Source of the DNA: an uncultured Alistipes sp.
GTDB taxonomy: Bacteria; Bacteroidota; Bacteroidia; Bacteroidales; Rikenellaceae
NCBI GenBank assembly: GCA_958449275.1
Contig: CAUDHE010000054.1
Location: forward strand, 1-18,211
Reading direction: 5' to 3'
Length of the DNA stretch: 18,211 nucleotides
A model generated the notes under the pieces. It was not told the DNA's origin, searched no databases, and saw only the letters and a program-made list of their open reading frames with translations. Position 1 is the first letter of the stretch. Every line of letters begins with the position of its first letter. Shown here piece by piece: positions 1 to 8,945 of this stretch. The position numbers were made by a program, and so were the translations under genes.

Positions 1-1
1 G

Positions 2-175
2 ACATGGGCACCTCCCACCGACTCATCGGCGCCCGATTATGCGCCCGATAAAAAGATCGTATCGGGCGAGGCGGTGATCACTTCTCTTTCGATGACCGCC
101 GGACAGGGCTCAGAGATATGCACATCGAGCATATCGATGACAGGAAAGGGCGCTTTGGACAGTGCCGATGCCTAA
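2..175 (+). CDS. Major tail tube protein, C-terminal end (partial)
   Basis: Frame 2 is open from the left edge to the TAA at 173-175, giving 57 residues. The visible part has a Ser/Thr-rich beta pattern, with GEAVITSLSMTAG followed by a strand ending in SISMTGKGALD. Phage tail tube proteins of the TP901-1/lambda gpV type characteristically end this way: a pair of strands and a short terminal G-x-G-x-L segment. Position also fits, since it lies directly before the tail assembly chaperone and tape measure genes, where the major tail protein gene normally is. The N-terminal part is cut off by the window, so the call rests on a short segment plus context. A terminator follows it immediately. Confidence 0.6.
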   Translation, partial: TWAPPTDSSAPDYAPDKKIVSGEAVITSLSMTAGQGSEICTSSISMTGKGALDSADA

Positions 176-205
176 CGGCCAATTTTAATATCCACAAATA
201 CAGGA

Positions 206-237
206 GGGCGGCGGTAATTTATCGCTGCCCTATTTTT
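206..237 (+). terminator. Rho-independent terminator between tail tube and chaperone genes
   Basis: The arms GGGCGGCG (206-213) and CGCTGCCC (223-230) form an 8-bp stem with one G-U pair. Two more pairs (G-U, then U-A) can close inside it. The stem is followed directly by TATTTTT at 231-237. It lies 31 nt after the tail tube stop codon and ends 4 nt before the chaperone start. It probably lets only part of the transcription pass, keeping the tail tube protein abundant and the chaperone and tape measure scarce. Confidence 0.75.
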
Positions 238-241
238 CAAT

Positions 242-847
242 ATGGAGATAAAAACAAAACTTTCAATACGTGCTGTGATCCGCTGGGAGCAAATGACACA
301 GCGGCCGTTTCAAGATATCGATTTCAACGACGAAGATGATATCCGCAAGGCTCTCTACTGCGCATCGGTCGTGTATTCCGAGACCCCTTACACCTATACC
401 GAGTTCCTGACGGTAATGGAGAACAAACGAATTTCAAGAGGATACGTAAAATCTCTTACGCGCTACAATGAGTATGTGGCGCAGTTCGTCACCGCTACTG
501 CCGACCGTGGTGCAGATCAGGGATCGGGCACGTCGGAATCGACGCGCATAGGCGAAGTTGCCGCAAATCTGATCGTGCACGGACTCGATGCGCACTTCGT
601 GCTGGATGAGATGACTATTGGCGATATCCCGATGTATATCCATGCTATGAACGAGAAAATACAGCGCGAGGAGGAATCACGCCGCCTATGGACGTATTTG
701 TCGGTATTGCCGCATGTCGGCTCGAAAAAACTGAAATCCCCACAGAAATTGTATGAATTTCCGTGGGAGCGGCATGAAATGACGCTTTCCGAACGCGAAA
801 AGGCAAAGCGTGAATTTTTGGACTTCATGGCAGGTAAAATAAATTAA
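242..847 (+). CDS. Tail assembly chaperone, G-like and T-like parts in one frame
   Basis: This 201-residue protein sits between the tail tube and tape measure genes, the fixed position of siphophage tail assembly chaperones (lambda gpG/gpGT). They bind the tape measure protein and recruit tail tube subunits in the cytoplasm; they are not part of the virion. The sequence falls into two helical parts joined by a Gly/Ser-rich linker at about residues 88-103: an acidic N-terminal part (about 1-87) and a C-terminal part (about 104-178) with the conserved-looking stretch MYIHAMNEKIQREEESRRLW and LYEFPWE. In lambda the second part is reached by ribosomal frameshifting; here it is encoded continuously. 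The start at 242 follows the terminator by 4 nt. A later Met (residue 18) is possible but the upstream codons read well. Two nt separate it from the next gene. Confidence 0.7.
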   Translation: MEIKTKLSIRAVIRWEQMTQRPFQDIDFNDEDDIRKALYCASVVYSETPYTYTEFLTVMENKRISRGYVKSLTRYNEYVAQFVTATADRGADQGSGTSESTRIGEVAANLIVHGLDAHFVLDEMTIGDIPMYIHAMNEKIQREEESRRLWTYLSVLPHVGSKKLKSPQKLYEFPWERHEMTLSEREKAKREFLDFMAGKIN

Positions 848-849
848 TC

Positions 850-3800
850 ATGGCAAACAACAGGTTAAACTATGCGATAGTCCTCCAGTTGGTGACGGAG
901 GGCTTGAGGAAAGGATCAGCGCAGGCGATAAGCCAGTTCCGTAAGATGCAGATGGGTCTTATGTCTTTCACGGCAGCATTGGGCGCGGGAACCATCGGCT
1001 TATCGAATTTCGTATCGAAATTGATACAGACGGCCAAAGAGGCGTCGCGAGTAAATATTGCACTCAAAAACGTGTCTGGAAGTGCCGAGGCTTTTGCCGA
1101 CAATCAACGTTTTCTTCTCGGACTTTCGAAGAAATACGGCGTGGAGATTAACGGCCTGACCTCGGGATTCACGAAGTTCAAGGCTGCGGCCGACATATCC
1201 AATATGTCGATGGAGGACCAGCGCAAGATATTCGAAAGCGTATCGCGTGCGGCCGTGGCGTTCGGCATGAGTACCGAGGACCAACAGGGCGTGTTCCTGG
1301 CACTTTCGCAAATGATGTCGAAAAATAAGGTCATGGCGGAAGAGCTGCGCTTGCAGATGGCCGAGCGTATGCCCGTGGCTATTCAGGCTATGGCCAAGGC
1401 AGCGGGAGTTAGCGTGAGCGAGCTCGACAATATGATGAAAGCAGGCAAGGTTATGGCGGCCGATGTATTGCCGAAGTTCGCCGATGCGCTGAACGAAATG
1501 ATCCCCAACATCGACACCGACAATCTCAACAAGTCGCTGACCGACCTTACGAACACCTTTACACAGCTCACTAAAAATCTTGATATTGAGGGTAAATTCA
1601 AGGGGTTAATCGATACGGTGAACTCGGCGTTGTCGTGGCTGGCCGAACATACTAAAGCGGTGTTCGATTTGATGTGGATCGCATTAATATTAGGCGCATC
1701 TAAATTTGGTAATTCTCTTATCGGATGGTTCATCACGTCGCAGAGGAAATCGCAAGAGTCGGCAAATAGAATAGTTGCGGCTTACAGGAATGCACAAAAG
1801 CGAGTCAGGGCCGAGATAGCAGGAACCGAAAAATATCAAAAAGCCGTAGATGCTGCTGCCCGCGCTCGCTCGAAGATGACTACTCAAGTGCGATTGCAAC
1901 ATTTGGCGTCAGTGGCGAAAGGGTGGAAATCGTTCTCTTATTCCGTTCGCGCCAACATTGCAGCTATCGGCGCCTCTCTTAAGGCGATGGCGATGGCTAA
2001 TGTTTTTACGGCCGCTATAGCTGGCGTTATGGCGTTAGTTACATGGATCGGGAGCGCTGTTAAAGAAGCCAAAGAATTTCGTCGTTTAATAAGAGGGACG
2101 AATGAGGCTGTAAATAAGCTGACGTCAGAACAAAAGCAACAAATAAGTGATCTCGAATACTATTCGGGGCTTCTTGCGCATAACGAGAAAGATGTACGCG
2201 TCGGTGCACTGGAAAAGATAAACGAACTTCTCGGCACGCAGTACAAGTATGCGGATTTATACAATAAGGCAGGCCAGATCAACGAAACGATACAGGGGAA
2301 TATCAACGAGGCGATTCGCAATAGGATAAAACTTATTCAGGCGGAGGCAAAAGCTCAAAATATAGCAACTCGCCGAGAGGAGATTAAAGAAAAAATCGCC
2401 GAATACACTCAAGACGCCGACAAATTGGAGTCTGGATATTGGGGACGGGGAACTGTTAATCTATTCCAGATTAAAAATTTAAGGCGTAAGGCTGCGGAGC
2501 TAAGCGATGAAGATGCGAAGCTTATCCGAGCCCAAACTGATGCGATAGAGGATGCTACAAGAATTTTGGGGAAAAGTTCTATTAAGTCTCCCGCCACTCC
2601 TAAGTCCGACGAATCTGAAGGTGAAAAAGCCTTTAAGAAGCGGATCAAAAGAATGCTTCGCGAGGCGGAGTCCGAAATGGAAAAAGCAGGAGATTTGAGT
2701 GAGTTCGAAGACCTTCTTTCGGCAAAGGTTGGAGAGATGGCGAAAAAAACAGGAGAGTCTTTCGAGAGAAACAAATCGATAGACAATGCGCGTGTGATTT
2801 CGGATAATATTGAGACGCTGAAAAAAGGCCTTGCTCGCGATCGTGCTGAAGATTGGAAGCTGAAAGGCCCCGAGATTCTGGAGAAAGATTACGAAGCAGC
2901 AAAAAAATATTACGACGCTCTGTTGGAGTACGTAACTACCAATGCTCCGCTGATCGACCGTGCTATAGCTGCGCGAGAAGGGGAGTTGACCAAACAACTT
3001 GAATCCGCACAATCACCTGACGAAATAGAGGCTACTCTTGCCCGAGTGTTGGATAATTTGAGCGATAAAGACTCCCTAAAGGGCATTTACGGTGTTGCCG
3101 ACGATCTTAGCAAAGAACTTGCCGCCGCCCTCCAAAACGTCACGTCTCTAAGCGATGCCTATAAGATAGCAGAGTTCAAGAAGGATATCGACGACGTGCA
3201 GAAGCAGTTGCGCAGCGGCATGTACAACGCCGTCACGACAACGGGCGATGCCATTATCGGTGCCGTAGATTCCTTCGAGCGGTTATCGGAGACCATGAGC
3301 GACAGCGATGCGTCGGGATGGGAAAAGATCGTTGCTCTATGGGAGACTCTTACGAGTCTTACGGACGGAATAATGAAAGTCGTTGAGGTGATCGAGGAAC
3401 TTACTGCCGTGAAAGAGCTTTTCACGAAAGCACAAAAGGTTCAGGCCGCGCAAGAGAGTATGGATGTTCAGAAACAGATTGCATCGAAAACGGCTTTGAT
3501 GTCGGCTGACGCAGCCGAGACGGCTTCGGAAGTAACGAATGCGGGAACTAAGATAGCAGCCAACCAGGGCGAGGCCGCAGCGGCCGCAGGTTCAAGTGCT
3601 GCAAAGGGACTGCCGTGGCCGTGGAATCTCATTGCCATAGGCGGAGCCATTGCGGCTGCCATTGCGGCATTTGCCACAATTCCGAAATTTGAAAAAGGCG
3701 GCATAGTAGGCGGCAATTCCAAGCGAGGCGACAAGTTGCTGGCGCGAGTGAACAGCGGCGAGCGGATCATCACCGAACAGGGATGGAATAATATATCGGA

Positions 3801-3924
3801 GGCACTCTCGGGTGAATCGGCGCGTACTACCCAAGTTGAGGTTACGGGCGAGGTGAAAGTTCGCGGGCGCGATCTCGCCATAGTCCTCGAAAAATACGAC
3901 AAATATAAAAAACGCACGAAGTAA
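850..3924 (+). CDS. Tail tape measure protein
   Basis: This is a 1024-residue protein. Residues about 60-255 match the tape-measure N-terminal domain family (TIGR02675-like): helices rich in Ala, Lys and Met with motifs such as SGFTKFKAAADIS, VMAEELRLQMAERMPVAIQAMA and GKVMAADVLPKFADAL. Hydrophobic segments lie at about 270-295, 380-402 and 925-944. Between them is a long charged helical region. The end carries the usual Gly-rich tail, FEKGGIVGG followed by GDKLLARVNSGERII (about 948-976). The protein sets tail length and is thought to leave the tip and help DNA cross the host envelope. At the commonly used 1.5 angstrom per residue, 1024 residues would give a tail of roughly 150 nm (inference). 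I see no lysozyme or peptidase domain. The middle of the gene (about 1700-3100) is visibly more AT-rich than both ends. Confidence 0.93.
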   Translation: MANNRLNYAIVLQLVTEGLRKGSAQAISQFRKMQMGLMSFTAALGAGTIGLSNFVSKLIQTAKEASRVNIALKNVSGSAEAFADNQRFLLGLSKKYGVEINGLTSGFTKFKAAADISNMSMEDQRKIFESVSRAAVAFGMSTEDQQGVFLALSQMMSKNKVMAEELRLQMAERMPVAIQAMAKAAGVSVSELDNMMKAGKVMAADVLPKFADALNEMIPNIDTDNLNKSLTDLTNTFTQLTKNLDIEGKFKGLIDTVNSALSWLAEHTKAVFDLMWIALILGASKFGNSLIGWFITSQRKSQESANRIVAAYRNAQKRVRAEIAGTEKYQKAVDAAARARSKMTTQVRLQHLASVAKGWKSFSYSVRANIAAIGASLKAMAMANVFTAAIAGVMALVTWIGSAVKEAKEFRRLIRGTNEAVNKLTSEQKQQISDLEYYSGLLAHNEKDVRVGALEKINELLGTQYKYADLYNKAGQINETIQGNINEAIRNRIKLIQAEAKAQNIATRREEIKEKIAEYTQDADKLESGYWGRGTVNLFQIKNLRRKAAELSDEDAKLIRAQTDAIEDATRILGKSSIKSPATPKSDESEGEKAFKKRIKRMLREAESEMEKAGDLSEFEDLLSAKVGEMAKKTGESFERNKSIDNARVISDNIETLKKGLARDRAEDWKLKGPEILEKDYEAAKKYYDALLEYVTTNAPLIDRAIAAREGELTKQLESAQSPDEIEATLARVLDNLSDKDSLKGIYGVADDLSKELAAALQNVTSLSDAYKIAEFKKDIDDVQKQLRSGMYNAVTTTGDAIIGAVDSFERLSETMSDSDASGWEKIVALWETLTSLTDGIMKVVEVIEELTAVKELFTKAQKVQAAQESMDVQKQIASKTALMSADAAETASEVTNAGTKIAANQGEAAAAAGSSAAKGLPWPWNLIAIGGAIAAAIAAFATIPKFEKGGIVGGNSKRGDKLLARVNSGERIITEQGWNNISEALSGESARTTQVEVTGEVKVRGRDLAIVLEKYDKYKKRTK

Positions 3925-6029
3925 TGAAATACCTAAGATATTTTTCGGAGTTTCGCAGCCGTGACAACGTGCTGTACAGGATGGAAATTCACCAAGAAGC
4001 AGAGATGGCATATGTTCCGAAGGAGGTTGTATTGCCTGCCGAGGCGATAGAGCTCGATTGGGGAGAGGTCGATAAACTCGAACCCGTGCACGCTTCGGCG
4101 GCAACCGTAAACCTCATATCGATGTCGGACCGCGAGTTTGCGGATATGTACACCGTTGAGGTAGGCACTATCAGATTGGATGTTTTTCGCGACGGCATTC
4201 TGTATTGGAGCGGAACGCTCGACCCCGAGCTTTTCGAAGAGCCTTATTCTTATCTTGACCGATATGTCACGACGCTGACATTCTCAGACTTTGCGGTCCT
4301 CGATCGTATTACATGGCAGGAACGCGGGTTGAAATCAATCGCCGAGATCATAGATATATGCCTCGAATCGATGAACATTTTATATTCATCAGTCGAGAGG
4401 CGCATATCGACTACCGTCACGGCGGACCCGAACGGCGATCTTTTGGCAGATTGCTATCTGTCCTGCGAAAATTTTTTCGACGAGGACGACGAGCCTTGGT
4501 CAATGCGCGAAGTGCTGGACGAAATTCTGCGGCCGTTCGCACTGCGGATCAAGCAGAAAAACGGACGCATTTTAATATCAGATATCAACGGGCTGTTTTC
4601 TGAAACGCCCGAATCGATACAATGGCGAGCCGCCGATGCGCAATTAGGGGTGGAGCCGACGTATAACAAAGTGACTCTTACGTTCTCGCCGTACTCCGAC
4701 ACGACGATATTCGACGGGGCGTTCGATACCGACAAAATTATACCAGATACCTCTGCTATGGGTGTCGGGCAAATTATCATTCCGATGCCGGAGACCGAAT
4801 ATACGGGATTCACTTTAATTTACGGCCGCCCATACGGCGAATTGACCCCAATACAACGGATGTTCGTCGGTGGCTCGGCGCGGTTATTCAGAATTTCGCC
4901 AAATGAAGATGCTACCGAAGAGTCGGGCGTTATGTGGGGCGTGCGGTATCCCACTGATATATGGCATGGGGAAGCTCCTATCCCATTGACCATCCCAATT
5001 AACGGAGACGTTGTTATAATGCAGTCTCCGCGCATCCCCATAACGCGGGCCTCGGATGATTATCGATTAAAAATTTCAGTCGACGTCCTATATGATCCGC
5101 GCGTAAATCCATTCGAAGAGGCAGGGGAAGACAACGAGGAAGGCAATTGGAACAAATTTGAGGATTGGGCCAATTACGGAGGAATACCATGCGAGCTTAC
5201 TCTCTACGGCGTAGATGGTAAAATATATAAATGCGATAATCGAGGGGTTTTTAGCAACACAAACAAAGGAATCTGGTATGAAGCGAATCCGCAGCGAAAA
5301 TATAGGCTGTGGCTCGAATTTTATGATGAATCTAACCTAAAAGACGGCAATCGCACGGGCTTCGGCGGTTGGAAAACCAATAAAAAAAACATTCAATTTT
5401 TTTCAAGCACCCTATCGAAGTCTCTTACATTGCACATTGATGGAGAGCACGTATTTTTCCCGCCCGTGGCAGGAGAACTCGAAATGTCTATATATGCAGG
5501 AGTAGCAGCGTATGATCATGCCGATGGCGGCTCATATAAAAGTGATGCCGTTGCAAACATCGCACGCTGGCTATTGTACAAAGATCCGAAAATCGAGGTC
5601 GTAAAAAATAGCGGTGCAGAGATCAACGTTGAGGATATAGTGTTTAGCGCATGGATAAACAAATCCGCGGAAGAAGATCTTGATATATCGACTTATGTTG
5701 GTGTGCCGACTTCACGTATCCCAGTCGCACGGGGCGCTGTTCTCGACGCATCGGCCGATGTTATTACGAAATTCACGAGGGGCGGAGTATCTGATTCTTT
5801 GGAAAAGCTATTAATTGGTACAATATATTCCAACTATGCTTCCCGTATGAATACTTTAACTGGAACCGTTAGGATTCTTAACAAGTCGGAGGTATTGTCC
5901 GACAAAGCAATGGTTAACGGAAAATATTTGATTTTGTCCGAGCAACAGCGGCTGGTCGAAGATGTTTCAGAGATCAAGATTGCCGAATTTGCGGCCGACC
6001 AATACGAAGGAATAGAATATGGCGCATAA
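3924..6029 (+). CDS. Tail tip / baseplate hub protein (Dit- or Tal-like position)
   Basis: This 701-residue protein starts on the last base of the tape measure stop codon (TAATG) and overlaps the fibre gene by 11 nt, so the three are translationally linked. Directly after the tape measure gene siphophages encode the distal tail and tail-associated (hub) proteins that close the tube and carry the fibres. The first 140 residues are beta-rich, with alternating hydrophobic strands such as YTVEVGTIRLDVFRDGILYW followed by SGTL, as in hub domains, but I do not recognise a named family with certainty. The C-terminal part (about 575-701) is again beta-rich. Residues of about 370-560 are encoded by more AT-rich DNA and may be an exchanged insertion. 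No enzymatic motif was seen. It could combine the Dit and Tal roles, since there is no other candidate before the fibre gene. Confidence 0.65.
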   Translation: MKYLRYFSEFRSRDNVLYRMEIHQEAEMAYVPKEVVLPAEAIELDWGEVDKLEPVHASAATVNLISMSDREFADMYTVEVGTIRLDVFRDGILYWSGTLDPELFEEPYSYLDRYVTTLTFSDFAVLDRITWQERGLKSIAEIIDICLESMNILYSSVERRISTTVTADPNGDLLADCYLSCENFFDEDDEPWSMREVLDEILRPFALRIKQKNGRILISDINGLFSETPESIQWRAADAQLGVEPTYNKVTLTFSPYSDTTIFDGAFDTDKIIPDTSAMGVGQIIIPMPETEYTGFTLIYGRPYGELTPIQRMFVGGSARLFRISPNEDATEESGVMWGVRYPTDIWHGEAPIPLTIPINGDVVIMQSPRIPITRASDDYRLKISVDVLYDPRVNPFEEAGEDNEEGNWNKFEDWANYGGIPCELTLYGVDGKIYKCDNRGVFSNTNKGIWYEANPQRKYRLWLEFYDESNLKDGNRTGFGGWKTNKKNIQFFSSTLSKSLTLHIDGEHVFFPPVAGELEMSIYAGVAAYDHADGGSYKSDAVANIARWLLYKDPKIEVVKNSGAEINVEDIVFSAWINKSAEEDLDISTYVGVPTSRIPVARGAVLDASADVITKFTRGGVSDSLEKLLIGTIYSNYASRMNTLTGTVRILNKSEVLSDKAMVNGKYLILSEQQRLVEDVSEIKIAEFAADQYEGIEYGA

Positions 6030-8943
6030 ATCATACGATGTATCTACCTCTTATCGGGCTGCCACACCTCGCCGCAATCGCACACGGGGAACAGAAACGA
6101 ATGCAGTCGGGTCAGTTATTTCAGTAGTCGGCGGAGGGGCTTCGTTGGACCTTTCCGCCAAGCTCGACAAATCCGTTTTTGATGATCTTTTCGAGAAAGT
6201 GAACATCGGCACGGCTGCCGTACCGAAGTATGCCATCCGTGCAAAATACGGCCTCTACACCGATGACTTCTTGACGGGTCGTGGTCGTCCCGCGTCGATC
6301 TCAGGTGGCGGCGGAGGGGGCGCCTCGGCGCTGTCCGATCTCAACGACGTACAGCTGTCGGCGAGCCTCGCCGCGGGTGATCTGCTGCAATACGACGGCA
6401 CGCATTGGGTGAACATTCCCCAAAACTCGCTCAAACCCGACCTTTCAGGCTATGCGACTCAAGAATGGGTGGAAAGCAGAGGTTACGCTCTCGCCTCGGC
6501 ACTCGCGGCGCACGCGGGCGACACGTCTATTCACGTCTCGACCTCTGACCGCGCGAAGTGGAACAAAGCTGCTTCTGACCTGTCGGCGATCCTCGGCTCT
6601 GATTCGGACAAGATAATCAACAAGTGGGAGGAAGTGGTGGCGTTCCTCGACACCTACACCGAGGCCGACACGCTCGCGAATCTGCTTTCCAATAAGGCCG
6701 ACAAGGCCATCAGCATCAAAGCGGGTGCAGGGCTTGCGGGCGGCGGCACGCTGGCTGCCGATCGCACGCTGTCGCTGGCCGTATCGGGCGTGACCGCGGG
6801 GACATATGCAAAGATTACAGTGGATATCTACGGTCGTGCGACGTCAGGCGCATCGCTTTCGGCATCCGATATCCCCGCACTATCCATATCCAAAATAACG
6901 GGATTGCAGACGGCGCTGGACACCAAGTTGTCGGCGGATGTGTTCGACGACTTGTTCGAGAAAGTAAACATCGGTACGGCAGACACGCCGAAATACGCCA
7001 TCCGTGCCAAATACGGCATATACACCGATGAGTTCCTGACGGGCCGAGGCCGCACGGCATCGATCCCCGGAGGTGGCGACGGTCAAAGTTACGACCGTCT
7101 CGACTCATGGTCGGATTACTCGACCGACAAGGAGGGCTATGTGCTCAGCGCAAAGCTCGGGTATGACCTTTACGCCGATGTAAACAGTCTCAAAAGCGGA
7201 GCTGCGGTTTCCGTTACCACTGCGGGCTCGGGAAACGCGATAACCGATATCTCCAAGAGCGGAACGGTGATTACCGTGACCAAGGGGGCAACGTTCCTGA
7301 CCAAGTCGGAGGCCGACTCGGAGTTTGTCAAGAGCCTCGGCACATCGGGTAATTATCTGACCTGGGTAAAGAATGGCGCCACCAACAATATAACCGTTCC
7401 GTTCGCGACCATGGCTTCCGTACTCAATTCAAATGGCCGTCTGACTGCCGTCACCAATACCAAGCACGGTGCAGGACTGAGGATGTATGAGGTATACAAC
7501 AACGGATATCCGACCGTATATGGCAATCTTATAGCGGTGCAGGGAGGCTCGTCGAGCGGACAGGGCGAGCTACTCCTTGGATGGAGTGGCTCTGACAGCG
7601 GTCATGCCAATATCTATTACCGCAGTCAGAGGGACAATGTCTCCGCGTTCAGCGCATGGGCTACCATCATCGACTCTGTCAACTACGCCACGACCCTCGA
7701 CTCCCGCTATTACACGAAATCGGAGGTGGATGCGAAAAACTACATCAAGGACCGCACTAACGGCACCACTACATATCTGAACTTCGGAGCGGCAGGTATC
7801 TACACCACCGCATGGCTCGCGGCATGGAGCGGTTATGAGCTGAGAGCCATGAGCCCTGCAAATGTGCTTGCCTGCATCAATGCGGTATCAAAGGCAGGCG
7901 ACACGATGACGGGAATATTACGCGTAAATCAGATAAACAGCACGGAAGACTCGGGCCTGCTGGGTTACAAGATACTGAGTGCCACCACATGGTTCGTCGG
8001 ATCTGACAACGAGCAAGGCATAGTCCGATCCGACAATTCAAGCCTCTTGCACAGGAGAAGCGGAACGGACTATACTATCTGGGACGCGGGCAATGACGGG
8101 GCGGGCAGCGGACTCGATGCCGACACGCTGGACGGGATTCAGGCATCGTCGTTCTTTCATTACCAAGGCATGGTTCCGTCGGGGTATGTCTTTCTGACGG
8201 ACTATAACGCAGGCGCTGCCGATTACGCAAATTATAATTCGGGCGTATACAAACACAACCGCAGCGGATACAGCGACATGCTTATTCACTTTCAAGGTGA
8301 GGGATCAACATCGGGACTTGAACTTTATACGAGTTATACCGACAACAGCAATTTGCAGTATCGCAAAACAATCGACAACAACAGAATATCGGGTCCGTGG
8401 CGCACAATTGTTACGGAGTTGAATATAGGAAGTTATAATGCGGGGTCAGCAACCCGTTTAAATGCTGTCCGTACCATATGGGGACAACCATTCGACGGAA
8501 CGGCAAACGTGAGCGGCAACATGACGGGCGTAGGAAGTATCGACGCCTCGGGCCCGATTCATTCCACCGTGGGATTATGGACCGAAGGGTATCTTGCGGG
8601 ACGCGGACAAGCCAGCGAATCGGACACCCGATTGAAGCGACACATACAAGACGTCTCTTTTACCGTGACGCAGATTGCCGATGCTCCGCTGTGGCGGTTC
8701 GCCTGGCGACGTGACGGCATAGTAGACGTGGGTTCGGTCGCGCAATACTGGCGAGGAGTTATGCCCGAACTAACGAACATGCTTCCCGACGGCGTGCACT
8801 TGGGACTCGATTACGGAAAAACGGCACTGATGGCATCCGTAAGCCTCGCACGCGCGCATCGACGACTCGAAGAACGGGTCGCGGTTCTGGAGCGCGAAAA
8901 CAAACGTCTGAAAAAAGAATTGAACCGATTAAAAGCCGCATAA
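6019..8943 (+). CDS. Tail fibre with C-terminal S74 intramolecular chaperone
   Basis: This 974-residue receptor-binding fibre has an N-terminal anchor and a Gly-rich region. Two copies of a 53-residue module (about 49-101 and 303-355) both contain VFDDLFEKVNIGTA and the end FLTGRGR. Fibre motifs follow: YYTKSEVDA (about 564) and DADTLDGIQASSFF (about 700). The last 107 residues are a Peptidase_S74 domain: S868-D-T-R-L-K873 gives the Ser/Lys pair with the usual spacing of five, then PLWRFAW, then a heptad-patterned terminal coiled coil (about 946-972). In this family the domain drives trimer folding and then cuts itself off just before the Ser. The start at 6019 lies inside the hub gene. The protein probably binds a surface glycan or capsule, but the target cannot be read from the sequence. 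Confidence 0.9.
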   Translation: MAHKSYDVSTSYRAATPRRNRTRGTETNAVGSVISVVGGGASLDLSAKLDKSVFDDLFEKVNIGTAAVPKYAIRAKYGLYTDDFLTGRGRPASISGGGGGGASALSDLNDVQLSASLAAGDLLQYDGTHWVNIPQNSLKPDLSGYATQEWVESRGYALASALAAHAGDTSIHVSTSDRAKWNKAASDLSAILGSDSDKIINKWEEVVAFLDTYTEADTLANLLSNKADKAISIKAGAGLAGGGTLAADRTLSLAVSGVTAGTYAKITVDIYGRATSGASLSASDIPALSISKITGLQTALDTKLSADVFDDLFEKVNIGTADTPKYAIRAKYGIYTDEFLTGRGRTASIPGGGDGQSYDRLDSWSDYSTDKEGYVLSAKLGYDLYADVNSLKSGAAVSVTTAGSGNAITDISKSGTVITVTKGATFLTKSEADSEFVKSLGTSGNYLTWVKNGATNNITVPFATMASVLNSNGRLTAVTNTKHGAGLRMYEVYNNGYPTVYGNLIAVQGGSSSGQGELLLGWSGSDSGHANIYYRSQRDNVSAFSAWATIIDSVNYATTLDSRYYTKSEVDAKNYIKDRTNGTTTYLNFGAAGIYTTAWLAAWSGYELRAMSPANVLACINAVSKAGDTMTGILRVNQINSTEDSGLLGYKILSATTWFVGSDNEQGIVRSDNSSLLHRRSGTDYTIWDAGNDGAGSGLDADTLDGIQASSFFHYQGMVPSGYVFLTDYNAGAADYANYNSGVYKHNRSGYSDMLIHFQGEGSTSGLELYTSYTDNSNLQYRKTIDNNRISGPWRTIVTELNIGSYNAGSATRLNAVRTIWGQPFDGTANVSGNMTGVGSIDASGPIHSTVGLWTEGYLAGRGQASESDTRLKRHIQDVSFTVTQIADAPLWRFAWRRDGIVDVGSVAQYWRGVMPELTNMLPDGVHLGLDYGKTALMASVSLARAHRRLEERVAVLERENKRLKKELNRLKAA
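6163..6321 (+). repeat. Fibre module, copy 1
   Basis: Encodes fibre residues about 49-101, from LDKSVFDDLFEKVNIG through YAIRAKYGLYTDDFLTGRGR to a Gly run. It matches copy 2 (6925-7083) at most residues, but many third codon positions differ, so the duplication is old or the two copies came from related phages rather than from a recent tandem event. Confidence 0.85.
6925..7083 (+). repeat. Fibre module, copy 2
   Basis: Encodes fibre residues about 303-355, with the same VFDDLFEKVNIGTA, KYAIRAKYG and FLTGRGR elements as copy 1, again followed by a Gly-rich hinge. A shorter third echo, LWTEGYLAGRGQ, stands directly before the S74 domain (about residues 853-864). Confidence 0.85.
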
Positions 8944-8945
8944 CA

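Noticed and set aside
720..735. A-run in the chaperone gene as a frameshift site
   Set aside because: The run is GAAAAAAC with zero-frame codons AAA AAA, not a proper X-XXY-YYZ heptamer, and the reading frame continues without needing a shift.
6019..8943. Diversity-generating retroelement acting on the fibre
   Set aside because: No reverse transcriptase, template repeat or adenine-rich variable repeat pair is visible; the fibre ends in an S74 domain rather than a variable C-type lectin.
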